Positions 26,114 to 38,571 are shown, numbered from the stretch's first letter. The stretch: 64,000 nucleotides of DNA from Blastococcus sp. VKM Ac-2987 (GCF_026967805.1 NZ_JAPVBG010000002.1:1128238-1192237), one strand, 5' to 3'. Made by a program: numbers and translations. Notes: generated from the letters alone by a model not told the origin.

Positions 26114-27793
26114 ATGGGACAAGACGCACGGCAGCGGTGGCAGCAGCGGTACGACGCGGCGCTGGCGGGCGGGAAGGTCCGCGACGCCGACTTCACCACC
26201 CTGTCGGGCGTCGAGGTCGACCCGGTCTACGGCCCGGCCGACGAGACCGCGGTCGAGGGCTTCGAGCGGATCGGCTACCCGGGGGAGTTCCCCTTCACCC
26301 GGGGGCTGCACGCCACCGGCTACCGCGGGCGGGCCTGGACGATCCGCCAGTTCGCCGGCTTCGGCAACGCCCGGCAGACCAACGAGCGCTACAAGATGAT
26401 CCTGGCCGAGGGCGGCGGCGGGCTCTCGGTCGCGTTCGACATGCCCACCCTCATGGGCCGTGACTCCGACGACCCCCGCGCGCTCGGCGAGGTCGGTCAC
26501 TGCGGGGTCGCCGTGGACACCGCCGTCGACATGGACGAGCTCTTCGACGGCATCGACCTCGAGGCGACGACGACGTCGATGACCATCAGCGGTCCCGCCG
26601 TCCCGGTGTTCTGCATGTACCTGGTCGCGGCCGAGCGCCAGGGCGCCGACCTCGCGAAGCTCAACGGCACGCTGCAGACCGACATCTTCAAGGAGTACAT
26701 CGCGCAGAAGGAGTGGCTCTTCCCGCCCGAGCCGCACCTGCGCCTGATCGGTGACCTGATGGAGTACTGCGCCGCGGAGATCCCGGCGTACAAGCCGATC
26801 AGCGTCTCGGGCTACCACATCCGCGAGGCCGGCTCGACCGCCGCGCAGGAACTGGCCTACACGCTGGCCGACGGCTTCGCCTACGTGGAGCTCGGGCTCT
26901 CCCGCGGCCTGGACGTCGAGCAGTTCGCGCCCGGGCTGTCCTTCTTCTTCGACGCGCACATCGACTTCTTCGAGGAGATCGCCAAGTTCCGCGCCGCCCG
27001 CCGGATCTGGGCCCGCTGGCTGCGCGACGTCTACGGGGCGACGACGGAGAAGGCCCAGCAGCTGCGGTTCCACACCCAGACGGCGGGGGTCAGCCTCACC
27101 GCGCAGCAGCCGGACAACAACATCACCCGGACGGCGGTCGAGGCGCTGGCCGCCGTCCTCGGCGGCACCCAGAGCCTGCACACCAACGCCCTCGACGAGG
27201 TGCTCGCGCTGCCCAGCGCGAAGGCGGCGCAGATCGCGCTGCGCACCCAGCAGGTCATCGCCGAGGAGACCGGGGTGGCCAACGTGGCCGACCCGCTGGG
27301 CGGCTCCTGGTACGTCGAGGCGCTCACCGACGACATCGAGCGCCAGGCCGAGGAGATCTTCGCCCGCATCAAGGACATGAGCGCCGACGGCACGATGACG
27401 TCGGGGATCCTGCGCGGCATCGAGGACGGCTGGTTCACCGGGGAGATCGCCGAGGCGGCCTTCGTCTACCAGCGGGCCCTGGAGAAGGGCGACAAGAAGG
27501 TCGTCGGGGTGAACACGCTGGCCGGGTCGGTCGACGCGCACGACAAGCTGGAGATCCTGCGGGTCAGCCACCAGGTGGAGATCGACCAGAACGCCGAGCT
27601 CGCGCAGCGCCGGCAGCAGCGCGACGACGACGCCGCCCGCGCCGCCGTCGCCCGGATGGTCGAGGTGGCCCGGACCGAGGCCAACATGGTGCCGGCCATG
27701 CTCGACGCGGTCCGCGCCGAGGCCACCCTCGGCGAGATCTGCGACGCGCTGCGCGCCGAGTGGGGCCAGTACACCGAGCCCGCGCGTTTCTGA
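26114..27793 (+). CDS. icmA: Acyl-CoA mutase large subunit, isobutyryl-CoA mutase type
   Basis: This 559-residue protein is the substrate-binding TIM-barrel subunit of a B12-dependent acyl-CoA mutase and lacks a B12 domain, so it needs a separate small subunit not encoded here. In Streptomyces IcmA the methylmalonyl-CoA mutase pair Tyr/Arg is replaced by Phe80 and Gln198. Here residue 80 is Phe (IRQFAGFGNA) and residue 198 is Gln (YIAQKEWLFPP), identical in type and number. This supports interconversion of isobutyryl-CoA and n-butyryl-CoA, connecting valine breakdown to crotonyl-CoA and Ccr. Related mutases for other branched acyl-CoAs cannot be excluded. The message is probably leaderless and controlled through the overlapping palindrome. 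Confidence 0.9.
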   Translation: MGQDARQRWQQRYDAALAGGKVRDADFTTLSGVEVDPVYGPADETAVEGFERIGYPGEFPFTRGLHATGYRGRAWTIRQFAGFGNARQTNERYKMILAEGGGGLSVAFDMPTLMGRDSDDPRALGEVGHCGVAVDTAVDMDELFDGIDLEATTTSMTISGPAVPVFCMYLVAAERQGADLAKLNGTLQTDIFKEYIAQKEWLFPPEPHLRLIGDLMEYCAAEIPAYKPISVSGYHIREAGSTAAQELAYTLADGFAYVELGLSRGLDVEQFAPGLSFFFDAHIDFFEEIAKFRAARRIWARWLRDVYGATTEKAQQLRFHTQTAGVSLTAQQPDNNITRTAVEALAAVLGGTQSLHTNALDEVLALPSAKAAQIALRTQQVIAEETGVANVADPLGGSWYVEALTDDIERQAEEIFARIKDMSADGTMTSGILRGIEDGWFTGEIAEAAFVYQRALEKGDKKVVGVNTLAGSVDAHDKLEILRVSHQVEIDQNAELAQRRQQRDDDAARAAVARMVEVARTEANMVPAMLDAVRAEATLGEICDALRAEWGQYTEPARF

Positions 27794-27878
27794 CAGCACC
27801 CCCCGCCGGCTCGGGGTGTGGGGCGAGGCCCCGGCCCCGGCCCCGGCACGCCCCGACCCGCGGTGGGATCATGGCGGC

Positions 27879-28841
27879 ATGCAGCCCACCCGTCCCGGAC
27901 GACCCGACCCGCGCGCCCAGGCACAGCAGGCCCAGATGGCGGCCACGATGGCCGGAGCGGTCGACCTCGCCGCGGTGAAGGCCCGGTCCGAGGCGGCCGC
28001 ACGGGCGCAGGCGGCCCCGCCGCCGAGCGGCGACGCCCCGGCCGGTGCTCCCGGAGGCGCCGTCGTCGACGTCACCGAGGCGACCTTCCAGGCCGAGGTC
28101 CTCGACCGGTCGTTCCAGGTGCCGGTGGTGCTCGACCTGTGGGCCGAGTGGTGCGGGCCGTGCAAGCAGCTCTCCCCGGTGCTCGAGGCGCTGGCCGTCG
28201 AGGGCGGCGGCTCCTGGGTGCTGGCCAAGGTCGACGTGGAGGCCAACCCGGCGCTGGCCCAGGGGCTGCGGGTGCAGGGCATCCCCGCCGTCAAGGCCGT
28301 CTGGCAGGGGCAGCTGGTGGCCGAGTTCACCGGCGCGATCCCGGAGGAGCAGGCGCGCCAGTTCGTCACCGAGCTGGTGCAGGCCACCACCGGTGGGGCG
28401 GTGCCCGGTGGCGCCGCGCCCGAGGAGGCGGAGGACCCGCGCCTGGACGCCGCCGAGGCGGCGCTGGAGCGCGGTGATCTCGCGGCCGCCGAGGCCGCGT
28501 ACCAGGCGATCCTCGCCGAGGAGCCCGAGCACCCCGACGCGTCGCTGGCGCTGCGCCAGGTGCAGCTCTTCCGGCGGGCCGAGGATGCGGGGCCCGACGC
28601 GCTGGCCGCCGCCGACGCCGCCCCCGACGACGTGAGCGCGCAGACCCGCGCCGCGGACTTCCTGCTCGGCACCGGGAACATCGAGGCCGCCTTCGACCGG
28701 CTGCTCGACGTCGTCCGCCGCACCGCCGGGGAGGACCGGGACGCGGCACGCGTGCACCTGGTCGAGCTCTTCGCCGTGGTCGGCGACCAGGACCCGCGGG
28801 TCAACCAGGCCCGCCGCCAGCTCACCGCCGCGCTGTTCTGA
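27879..28841 (+). CDS. Thioredoxin-domain and TPR protein (CnoX/YbbN-like)
   Basis: This 320-residue protein has a disordered Ala/Pro/Gln-rich N-terminus (1-60), a thioredoxin fold (61-170) with the intact WCGPC site (Cys92, Cys95), and a C-terminal helical TPR region typical of YbbN/CnoX. CnoX proteins act as redox-linked holdase chaperones that hand clients to GroEL and DnaK; E. coli CnoX lost the redox pair, but this one keeps both cysteines, so thiol-disulfide activity is possible. The start is the ATG at 27879; the upstream extension is low-complexity GC repeat. It converges with the metallopeptidase gene, with 12 bases between stops. Confidence 0.88.
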   Translation: MQPTRPGRPDPRAQAQQAQMAATMAGAVDLAAVKARSEAAARAQAAPPPSGDAPAGAPGGAVVDVTEATFQAEVLDRSFQVPVVLDLWAEWCGPCKQLSPVLEALAVEGGGSWVLAKVDVEANPALAQGLRVQGIPAVKAVWQGQLVAEFTGAIPEEQARQFVTELVQATTGGAVPGGAAPEEAEDPRLDAAEAALERGDLAAAEAAYQAILAEEPEHPDASLALRQVQLFRRAEDAGPDALAAADAAPDDVSAQTRAADFLLGTGNIEAAFDRLLDVVRRTAGEDRDAARVHLVELFAVVGDQDPRVNQARRQLTAALF

Positions 28842-28853
28842 CCGGCGCGGCGG

Positions 28854-30245
28854 TCAGCGGCCGAGGTCGCAGGCCTCCCCGCCGTAGAGGAAGCCGGTGC
28901 GGAACGCGCCCACCAGCTCGAAGCCGGACGCGTCCACGTTGGGGAACACCTGGTCGTCGACGCCGTACTGCAGGAGGAACTGCACGGCCTCGTCGAGGTC
29001 GCCCGGGCTGATCTCCGCCTCGAGCAGGTCGCCGAAGGCGTCGTTGTGCCACTGGGCCTCGTACCAGCCGGTGAGGCAGACCGCCGATCGCGTGGCGGCG
29101 CCGTCGTCGACCGACAGCCCCGCCTGGTCGCGCACCGCCAGGGCGTAGGGCAGGGCCATGGCGGTGGCCAGCGCGAAGTCGCCGATCTCGTCGTAGGCCG
29201 GCACGGCGAGGTCGCTCTCGTCGATGTACACCGTCCGGTCGTCCCGGCAGTAGCCGAGGTCCCGGTCGTCGAGACCCGCGCAGTCCGGGGCGTCCCCGTC
29301 GAACCCGGCGACCTCCGGCGGCTGGAACTCGCGGCCGAACGCGGTGGGGAACACGTCGCCCCAGAAGGCGGGCAGCGTCGTGCCGACCCAGGTGACGATG
29401 TCGTCGAACCGCGCGTTGCCCTGGTTGACGTCGGTCGGCAGGAACTCCGCGGCGGTGAACAGCCGGTCCACCCCGAAGTCGTCCCGGCAGGTGCCCAGCC
29501 CGGTGTCGAAGCCGTCGTAGAACGCCGACACCCGGTCGAAGTAGGAGCCGTGCGCCTCGACGTCGTCAGGATCGCTGCCGACGTCGTCGCGCAGCAGCAG
29601 GAAGCCGCGGACGACGTCGTCGAGCTCGGGCTCGCGCAGGGAGAGGTGGGCGGCCTCCCCGTCGGCGACCCAGCGCGTCCACGCCCCGGCCAGGCAGTCG
29701 GCCTGGGTCTCGTCCTGGATGCTGCGGCCGGACTCGGCGAAGCCGAACCGGCCCTGCATGGCGTGGCCGAACTCGTGCGCCATCACCACGGGCACCAGGA
29801 AGCGGCCGTAGTCGTCGGAGAGCTCCTGGAGCAGCGACCGGTCGTAGGCGATGACGTCGCAGGCGGGGTCGTAGAAGGCGTTGCCCGCCACGACCTGGGG
29901 CACGGTGGACGAGTCCGCGCAGCCGATGCCGGTCTCCGGGTAGGCGCCCTCGTCGAGGTCCGCCGAGTCGACCGAGAAGTAGCCGCCGGCGAGCGGGGTG
30001 TACTCCTCGCCGAAGTGATCCGGGTACGCCTGGGTCCAGAACGTCTCCAGGTCGGCCAGCGCGTTGCGGGCGAACTGGTCGATGGGCTCGTCGCTGACCC
30101 CGGTGATCGGGAAGTCCTCGGCGGCGACGTCGACCGGCTCAGCGCTGCCGGGGGAGGCCTGGCCGCGGACGGTGTCGACGGCGCAGCCGGTCAGCACCAG
30201 TCCGGCGACGACCACGGGGGCCACCCGGTGCAGCAGCCGTCTCAT
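28854..30245 (-). CDS. Secreted lipoprotein zinc metallopeptidase
   Basis: This 463-residue protein has a lipoprotein signal (lipobox LTGC, Cys21), so it should sit on the outer face of the membrane. The HExxH zinc site is AHEFGHAMQGR (His157, Glu158, His161), with a likely third ligand in QDETQADCLAG (Glu179), as in putative neutral zinc metallopeptidases of the YpfJ type. The substrate is unknown. A second region (about 300-460) has several Cys residues that may form disulfides. I chose the ATG at 30245 because GGAGGA precedes it at good distance; a GTG at 30260 would overlap that ribosome site. Confidence 0.85.
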   Translation of the reverse strand: MRRLLHRVAPVVVAGLVLTGCAVDTVRGQASPGSAEPVDVAAEDFPITGVSDEPIDQFARNALADLETFWTQAYPDHFGEEYTPLAGGYFSVDSADLDEGAYPETGIGCADSSTVPQVVAGNAFYDPACDVIAYDRSLLQELSDDYGRFLVPVVMAHEFGHAMQGRFGFAESGRSIQDETQADCLAGAWTRWVADGEAAHLSLREPELDDVVRGFLLLRDDVGSDPDDVEAHGSYFDRVSAFYDGFDTGLGTCRDDFGVDRLFTAAEFLPTDVNQGNARFDDIVTWVGTTLPAFWGDVFPTAFGREFQPPEVAGFDGDAPDCAGLDDRDLGYCRDDRTVYIDESDLAVPAYDEIGDFALATAMALPYALAVRDQAGLSVDDGAATRSAVCLTGWYEAQWHNDAFGDLLEAEISPGDLDEAVQFLLQYGVDDQVFPNVDASGFELVGAFRTGFLYGGEACDLGR

Positions 30246-30328
30246 CCGGCGGTCCTCCACGTGCCCGGCGGGGTGCCCGCCCGAGCGGACGCGCGCCGCA
30301 CAGCATGCCTGGTGCCCTGGGGAGCGGG

Positions 30329-30367
30329 CACCACCCGGCTCCGCCGGAGCGGCGGAGCCGGGTGGTG
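30329..30367 (-). terminator. Terminator of the glgE-treS-mak-glgB cluster, 17-bp stem
   Basis: Bases 30329-30345 and 30351-30367 are perfectly complementary around the loop GGAGC. The hairpin begins 11 bases after the glgB stop on the minus strand, so it ends this gene group. Confidence 0.85.
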
Positions 30368-30377
30368 GGAGGGGCGG

Positions 30378-33251
30378 TCAGCCCTCGTGCAGGAACCAGA
30401 CGGTGCCCAGCGGCGGGGCGGAGATGGTCGCCGAGTAGGGCTGGCCGTGCCAGGGCTCGGCCACGGCCTCCACGCCGCCGTAGTTGCCGACGCCCGACCC
30501 GCCGTAGCCCTCGGCGTCGGAGTTGAGCACCTCACGCCACTGGCCGGGCCGGGGCAGGCCGATGCGGTACTCGTGGTGGGGCGAGCCGGCGAAGTTGACC
30601 ACGCAGGCCAGCGCCGAGCCCTGGGTCGCAACCGGTCCGGAGGGGTCCTCCGCCTCGGTGCCGGCGGCGCCGACCGCGGCCCTGGGCGCCGCCCCGTAGC
30701 GCAGGAACGACAGCACGTTGCCCGACGCGTCGTTGGCGTCGATCCACTGGAACCCCGCCGGGTCGACGTCGAGGGACCAGAGGGCGTCGAGCTCCTTGTA
30801 CCGGCCGTTGAGGTCGCTGACCAGCGCGAGCACGCCGCGGTGGGCCGGGTCGTCGAGGTGCCACCAGTCCAGCGACCGGCTCTCGGCCCACTCGGAGTCC
30901 TGGGCGAACTCCGAGCCCATGAAGAGCAGCTGCTTGCCGGGGTGGGCCCACATGTAGGCCAGGTAGGCGCGCAGGTTGGCGAGCTGCTGCCACCGGTCGC
31001 CGGGCATCTTCCGCAGCATCGAGCCCTTGCCGTACACGACCTCGTCGTGGCTGATCGGCAGGACGTAGTTCTCGCTGTAGGCGTAGTGCATCGAGAACGT
31101 GAGCTGGCCGTGGTGGTAGCTGCGGTGCACCGGCTCCCGCTCGACGTAGGCGAGCGAGTCGTGCATCCAGCCCATGTTCCACTTGAAGCCGAAGCCCAGG
31201 CCGCCCAGGTGCGTCGGCCGGGTGACCCCCGGCCAGGCGGTGGACTCCTCGGCGATGGTCACCACGCCGGGGACCTCGCGGTAGACGGTGGCGTTGAACT
31301 CCTGGAGGAAGGCCACCGCCTCCAGGTTCTCCCGGCCGCCGTACTTGTTCGGCAGCCACTCGTCGCGGGAGTAGTCCAGGTAGAGCATCGAGGCCACCGC
31401 GTCCACGCGGATGCCGTCGACGTGGAACTCCTTGGCCCAGAACAGCGCGTTGGCGACCAGGAAGTTGCGGACCTCGGAGCGGCCGAAGTCGAAGACGTAG
31501 GTGCCCCAGTCCAGCTGCTCGCCACGGCGCGGGTCGCCGTGCTCGTACAGCGGCGTGCCGTCGAAGCGGGCCAGCGCCCAGTCGTCCTTGGGGAAGTGGG
31601 CGGGCACCCAGTCGACGATGACGCCGATCCCGGCCCGGTGGGCGCGGTCGATCAGGTAGCGCAGGTCGTCGGGGCTGCCGAAGCGCGACGTGGGCGCGAA
31701 GTAGGAGGTGACCTGGTAACCCCAGGAGCCGCCGAAGGGGTGCTCGGCCAGCGGCATGAACTCGATGTGGGTGAAGCCGGCGGAGACGACGTAGTCGACC
31801 AGCTCGTCGGCGAGCTCGCGGTAGGACAGCCCCTGCCGCCACGAGCCCGCGTGCACCTCGTAGACGCTCATCGGCCGCTGGTGCCAGCCGGCCTCGGCGC
31901 GGCTGGCGACCCAGGCGTCGTCCTGCCACTCGTAGCTCGACTCCGCGACCACGGAGGCGTTCAGCGGCGGCACCTCGGTGGCGAACGCCAGCGGGTCGGA
32001 CTTCTCGCGCCACGTGCCGTCGGCGCCGAGGACGTGGTACCGGTATCGGGTGCCGACCTGCGCGCCGGGGATGAAGATCTCCCAGACGCCGGAGGAGCCC
32101 AGCAGCCGCATCGGGTAGGCGCGCGCCTGCCAGTAGTCGAAGTCGCCGGTCACCTTGACGCCGCGGGCGTTGGGGGCCCAGACGGCGAAGGAGACGCCCT
32201 CGACGGTGCCCCCCACCGTCTCGTACCGGCGGACGTGCGCGCCGAGCACTTCCCAGAGCCGCTCGTGGCGTCCCTCGCGGATGAGGTGCTCGTCGATCGG
32301 GCCCAGCGTGGGCAGCCAGCGGAAGGGGTCGTCGACGGTGTGCGTGGTGGTGCCGCCCTGGCCGTCGCCGTAGCCGACCTCGACGCGGTAGTCACCCGGC
32401 TGGCGGGGGAGGGCCGCCTCGTAGATGCCCCCGTCGTGCAGCTGGGTGGCGTCGTAGCGGCTGCCGTCCTCGTCCAGGACGGCCACCGCGACGGCGTCCG
32501 GGCGCAGGGTGCGCACCGCCCAGCCGTCGTCGGTGCGGTGGGCGCCGAGGACGCGGTGCGGGTCGCGCGACCAGCCCTCGACGATCGCCCGCAGGTCCTC
32601 GTCGGTGACGGTCTGGATCTCGGCGTCCTCGGCCGCACCGGCGGTGGTGCCGCCGGACAGGCCGGAGGCCCCGGCGGGCGCGGTCGCCGGGGCGGGGGCG
32701 TCGTCGGCCGGGCCTACCGGGGCGGCCGGCTCCGCCGACCCGTCGGAGGCCTGGTCGTCGGGCGCCTGGGGGGTGGGCGGCGTGGTCGGGTCGGGGTCCG
32801 GCGCCTCCGGTTGGCCGGCCGGCGCGCCCGACGGGGAGCCGGGCTGGGCGATCGGCGCGGGAGCCACCACCGGGTTGGCCGTGGTCTCGGTGTCGTCGCC
32901 GCCGGGCTCGGGCGTCGCCTCGGTGGCCGTGGGAGCGGCCGCGGCCTGCTTTGCCGCGGACCGCTTCGCGGCTGTCGGCCCGGTGCCGGTGGCCGCCTTC
33001 TTCGCCGCCGCCTTCCTGGCCGGGGTCTTCGCCGCCGCGGCCTTCTTCGCCGGTGGCGTGTCGGCGCCGTCGCTGCCGGCGCCGGAGGTCGTCTTCTTGG
33101 CGGTGGTGCGCCGGGCCGGCTTCTTCGCCGGCTCGGCGTTGACCACCGGGCCCGCGGCGTTGGCCTCGGCCTCGGCCACCTTCTCCTCCACGGCGCGCTG
33201 CAGATCGTCCTTGCCGGCCACGGGGCTCTCCCCTCGGTCGTCGGTCGTCAT
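30378..33251 (-). CDS. glgB: 1,4-alpha-glucan branching enzyme with Lys/Ala-rich N-terminal extension
   Basis: GlgB introduces alpha-1,6 branches into the glucan built by GlgE. The core (about residue 215 to 957) has an N-terminal beta-sandwich, a GH13 barrel with nucleophile [12 protein letters not shown], acid/base IAEESTAW and [10 protein letters not shown], and a C-terminal beta domain. The first 215 residues are unusual: they hold [17 protein letters not shown] and [13 protein letters not shown] tracts like histone H1 or HU tails, then an acidic Pro/Ala stretch. Typical GlgB is about 730 residues. The ATG at 33251 has weak signals; a GTG at 33221, ten codons on, sits behind a strong GGGGAG site and may be the true start. 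Confidence 0.93.
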   Translation of the reverse strand: MTTDDRGESPVAGKDDLQRAVEEKVAEAEANAAGPVVNAEPAKKPARRTTAKKTTSGAGSDGADTPPAKKAAAAKTPARKAAAKKAATGTGPTAAKRSAAKQAAAAPTATEATPEPGGDDTETTANPVVAPAPIAQPGSPSGAPAGQPEAPDPDPTTPPTPQAPDDQASDGSAEPAAPVGPADDAPAPATAPAGASGLSGGTTAGAAEDAEIQTVTDEDLRAIVEGWSRDPHRVLGAHRTDDGWAVRTLRPDAVAVAVLDEDGSRYDATQLHDGGIYEAALPRQPGDYRVEVGYGDGQGGTTTHTVDDPFRWLPTLGPIDEHLIREGRHERLWEVLGAHVRRYETVGGTVEGVSFAVWAPNARGVKVTGDFDYWQARAYPMRLLGSSGVWEIFIPGAQVGTRYRYHVLGADGTWREKSDPLAFATEVPPLNASVVAESSYEWQDDAWVASRAEAGWHQRPMSVYEVHAGSWRQGLSYRELADELVDYVVSAGFTHIEFMPLAEHPFGGSWGYQVTSYFAPTSRFGSPDDLRYLIDRAHRAGIGVIVDWVPAHFPKDDWALARFDGTPLYEHGDPRRGEQLDWGTYVFDFGRSEVRNFLVANALFWAKEFHVDGIRVDAVASMLYLDYSRDEWLPNKYGGRENLEAVAFLQEFNATVYREVPGVVTIAEESTAWPGVTRPTHLGGLGFGFKWNMGWMHDSLAYVEREPVHRSYHHGQLTFSMHYAYSENYVLPISHDEVVYGKGSMLRKMPGDRWQQLANLRAYLAYMWAHPGKQLLFMGSEFAQDSEWAESRSLDWWHLDDPAHRGVLALVSDLNGRYKELDALWSLDVDPAGFQWIDANDASGNVLSFLRYGAAPRAAVGAAGTEAEDPSGPVATQGSALACVVNFAGSPHHEYRIGLPRPGQWREVLNSDAEGYGGSGVGNYGGVEAVAEPWHGQPYSATISAPPLGTVWFLHEG

Positions 33252-33302
33252 CGTCTCGCCGTCCTCGTCCGTCTCGGTGCTCTGGTCCGTCGGTTCGGTA
33301 GC

Positions 33303-34666
33303 TCAGTCACGACCGGCGAGCCGGGCGATCGACTGGAGCGGGATCATCAGCCAGTGCGGACGGTTCCTCGCCTCGTAGACGCATTCGTAAACCGCCTTGT
33401 CGGCCTCGAACGCCCGAAGGAGTGGTGAATCCCCGCACGGGTCCACGTCGCCGGCCCCCGAGTAGCCGGAGCAGAAAGCGGCCCGGTTGCGCGCTGCCCA
33501 CTCCTGGGCGCGGTACTCCCGCTGCGAGTCCTCCGGCTGCTCGACGAGCAGGTGCCGCGCGGCGTAGTCGAAGCTCCGCAGCATGCCGGCGACGTCGCGC
33601 AGCGGGCTGTCCAGCTCCCGGCGGGCGGCGAGGGGGCGGGCGGGCTCGCCCTCGAAGTCCAGGATGATCCAGCCCGTGGCGGTGCGCAGGACCTGCCCCA
33701 GGTGGAGGTCGCCGTGCACCCGCTGGCGCACGACCGGCTCGCCGCTGTCGGCGACCGCGGCGTACACCGCGCGGAGCGCGTCGGCGTGCTCGGCGAGCTG
33801 CGGCACGATCTCGATCGCCGCGTCCAGCCGCTCGGACATCTGGCGGGCGACCGTGGCGTACCAGTCGGCCGGGGCCTCCTCGGTGGGCAGCACCTTCGCC
33901 ATGTCGGCGTGCACGGACGCCGTGGCCGCTCCCAGCCGCTCGCTGTCGGCGGCGAAGTCGCCGCCCACCTCGTCGGCGTGCAGGTCGCCCTCGGCGTAGA
34001 GGTCCCGGACGCTGGCCGTGGCCAGCCGCCAGCCGTCGCTGGCGTTGGGCACGAACGTCTGCAGCATCGCCACCGTCGCCGGCTCGTCGCCGCCCGCGCC
34101 GTCGATCTCGACGTGCCCCAGCAGCGGGGCGATGTGCTCGTTGTCCGTCCGGCGCAGCGCCGCGTGGATCTCGACGTCGGGGTTGAGGCCGGGCTCCAGC
34201 CGCCGGAACAGCTTGAGGATCGCCTCCTGGCCGTAGACCAGCGAGGTGTTGCTCTGCTCGGTGGAGACGATGTCCCCGGGCAGCCCCTCCGGGATGTCCC
34301 CCTCCCCGGCGGGGGAGAAGTGCATCGGGCCGACCGACGAGCCCTGGGCCAGGTGGATCAGCCACGGCGCGGTGGCGTCGCGGTCGCGCATCGCGTCGTA
34401 GGCGTAGGTCTCCCGACCCTCGTTGGCGACCGCGCCGACGTAGGCCGACTCCAGCCCCTCGGCCTGCTGGTCGCGCCAGGAGAGCGGCACGAGGTAGGTG
34501 TCGCGCCCGCCGTCGGTGTACTCGATCCGCACCCGGTGCACGGAGAGGACCGGGTTGCCGCGGTCGAGGAAGAACCCGTCCTCGGAGACGGCGGCCCACT
34601 CGCGGCCCTTGCCGCCGAACCACCGCTGCGTCGGGATCCACTCGCGGAACAGGTCGGTCAGTGCGT

Positions 34667-34670
<4 letters not shown>
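33303..34670 (-). CDS. mak: Maltokinase (Pep2-type)
   Basis: This 455-residue kinase phosphorylates maltose to maltose 1-phosphate, the donor for GlgE. It has a eukaryotic-like kinase fold: the N-terminal cap is rich in aromatic residues ([15 protein letters not shown]), a lysine lies in [13 protein letters not shown], the catalytic loop is [11 protein letters not shown], and the metal Asp is in IILDFEGEP. Its ATG overlaps the treS stop (ATGA, 34667-34670), so TreS and Mak are translationally coupled; in many actinobacteria they form a complex or a fusion. glgB follows after 51 bases. Confidence 0.95.
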
Positions 34671-36487
<1,817 letters not shown>

Positions 36488-36537
36488 CGACGCCAATGCC
36501 TCGTTCGGGGGTCGGAGGTGCGGTCGGGAAGCGCCGG

Positions 36538-38571
36538 TCAGCTGACCGGCGGGGGGAACTGCACGGGCCGCGGGAAGGTGACCGCGAAGACGTGCGCCGG
36601 CTCCCGGTGGGGGTCGAGCTCCACGTAGTTGAACTGACCCCAGTCGTAGGAGGCGCCGGTGAGCTCGTCGGTGACCGCGAAGCGCTCGTGCCAGTCCAGG
36701 CCGAGGGTCGGCAGGTCCAGCGCCGTCGTCCCGATCTGGGTGTCCCGGCTGGACAGGTTGACGACGACGAGGACGGCGTCGGCCGAGCCGGGGTCGGTCT
36801 TGGTGAAGCAGAGCAGGTTCGGGTTGTCGACCTGGTGGAAGCGCAGCGTGCGCAGCTGCTGCAGCGCCGGGTGCGCCCGCCGCACCTCGTTGAGCCGGCG
36901 CAGGTACGGCGCCAGGCTCCGGCCGGAGGCCTCGGCGCCGGCCCAGTCGCGCGGGCGCAGGGAGTACTTCTCGCTCTCGAGGTACTCCTCGCTGCCCGGC
37001 TTCACCGCCACGTGCTCGAAGAGCTCGAAGCCGGAGTAGACGCCCCAGGTGGGGCTCAGCATCGAGGCGAGCACGGCGCGGATCTTGAACATCGGCGGGC
37101 CGCCGAACTGCAGCGACTCGTGGAGGATGTCCGGGGTGTTCACGAAGAAGTTGGGCCGCATGTAGTGGCTGTTGGCGGCCAGCTCCTGCCCGTACTCCTC
37201 CAGCTCCTGCCGCTCGGTGCGCCAGGTGAAGTAGGTGTAGGACTGCGTGAACCCGATCCGGGCCAGCTGGTGCATCATCGCCGGCCGGGTGAACGCCTCG
37301 GCGAGGAACAGCACGTCCGGGTCGGTCTTCTTGACCTCCCAGATCAGCCAGTGCCAGAAGTTCAGCGGCTTGGTGTGCGGGTTGTCGACGCGGAAGATCC
37401 GGACGCCGGCGTCCATCCACACCCGCACGACCCGCAGCACCTCGGCGTAGATGCCCTCGGGGTCGTTGTCGAAGTTGACCGGGTATATGTCCTGGTACTT
37501 CTTCGGCGGGTTCTCCGCGTAGGCGATCGTGCCGTCGGGCTTGGTGGTGAACCACTCCGGGTGCTCGGCGACCCAGGGGTGGTCCGGCGCGGCCTGCAGC
37601 GCGAGGTCCAGCGCCACCTCCATGCCGAGCTCGCGGGTGCGGGCGACGAACGCGGTGAAGTCGTCCATCGTGCCGAGGTCCGGGTGCACGGCGTCGTGGC
37701 CGCCCTCGGCGCTGCCGATGGCCCAGGGCGAGCCGACCTCGTCCGGGCCGATGTCGTGCGGGTTGCCGCCGGGGAACTGGCTGGAGTTCGGGCCCTTGCG
37801 GTTGACCCGGCCGATCGGGTGGATCGGCGGCAGGTAGACGACGTCGAAGCCCATCTCGGCGATGGCCGGCAGCCGGTCGCCGGCAGTGGTGAACGTGCCG
37901 TGCGTCGGCTGCCCGGCCACGACCGGCCCCTCCGACCGCGGGAAGAACTCGTACCAGGACCCGTAGAGGGCCTCCCTGCGGTCCACCCACACCTCGTAGC
38001 GGGGGGAGCGGGTGACCAGCTCCCGCACCGGGTGCTCGTGCAGGTACTTCTGCAGGCCCGACGCCAGCGCCGGGGCGATCCGGACGGTCAGCTCCTGGGA
38101 GGAGTCGCGCAGGGCCTGCGCCGCCGCGGTGACGCGGTCCCGCCAGTCGGCGTCGGCGTCGGCGGCGACGCGGTCGAGCAGCCGGGCGCCCTCCTCGAGG
38201 TCGTTGGCCAGCTCGTCGGCCCCCTGGCCGGCCTCGACCTTGACCTCGACGGCGTGCTTCCAGGTGGCCAGCGGGTCGCTCCACGCCTCGACGCAGAAGC
38301 TCCAGCGGCCCTCCCGGTCGGGCACGACCCCGGTGATCCAGCGGTCGGGCTCCGGGGGGAGCTTCGCCATCCGCAGGAACGGGCCGGTCGAGTCGTCGGC
38401 GCCGGGGGCGGTCCAGACGACGTTGGCCGCGACGGCGTCGTGGCCCTCGCGGAAGACGGTGGCGGTGATCGGCAGGTGTTCCCCGACGACGGCGCGGGCC
38501 GAGAAGGACCCGCAGGACACGACAGGGGCGACATCGGTGATGCCGAGGCGGAGGTCAGCGCGGCCATTCAT
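36538..38571 (-). CDS. glgE: Alpha-1,4-glucan:maltose-1-phosphate maltosyltransferase
   Basis: GlgE transfers maltose from maltose 1-phosphate to the end of an alpha-1,4-glucan. The 677-residue protein has the GlgE N-terminal domain ([19 protein letters not shown]), a four-helix insert and a GH13 barrel with [10 protein letters not shown] (nucleophile), LAEAFTRP (acid/base) and FVNTPDIL. It is first in the glgE-treS-mak-glgB cluster, the complete trehalose-to-glucan route known from mycobacteria and streptomycetes. I set the start at the ATG at 38571: TAGCGT ends 7 bases upstream, giving a leaderless message, and the N-terminus then matches the family; the frame stays open to 38616. Confidence 0.96.
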   Translation of the reverse strand: MNGRADLRLGITDVAPVVSCGSFSARAVVGEHLPITATVFREGHDAVAANVVWTAPGADDSTGPFLRMAKLPPEPDRWITGVVPDREGRWSFCVEAWSDPLATWKHAVEVKVEAGQGADELANDLEEGARLLDRVAADADADWRDRVTAAAQALRDSSQELTVRIAPALASGLQKYLHEHPVRELVTRSPRYEVWVDRREALYGSWYEFFPRSEGPVVAGQPTHGTFTTAGDRLPAIAEMGFDVVYLPPIHPIGRVNRKGPNSSQFPGGNPHDIGPDEVGSPWAIGSAEGGHDAVHPDLGTMDDFTAFVARTRELGMEVALDLALQAAPDHPWVAEHPEWFTTKPDGTIAYAENPPKKYQDIYPVNFDNDPEGIYAEVLRVVRVWMDAGVRIFRVDNPHTKPLNFWHWLIWEVKKTDPDVLFLAEAFTRPAMMHQLARIGFTQSYTYFTWRTERQELEEYGQELAANSHYMRPNFFVNTPDILHESLQFGGPPMFKIRAVLASMLSPTWGVYSGFELFEHVAVKPGSEEYLESEKYSLRPRDWAGAEASGRSLAPYLRRLNEVRRAHPALQQLRTLRFHQVDNPNLLCFTKTDPGSADAVLVVVNLSSRDTQIGTTALDLPTLGLDWHERFAVTDELTGASYDWGQFNYVELDPHREPAHVFAVTFPRPVQFPPPVS

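Noticed and set aside
29046-33428. Open frame of more than 1400 codons on the plus strand opposite the metallopeptidase and glgB
   Set aside because: Its peptide is a Val/Gly/Arg/His-rich mirror of the genes on the other strand, and those genes have complete catalytic motifs.
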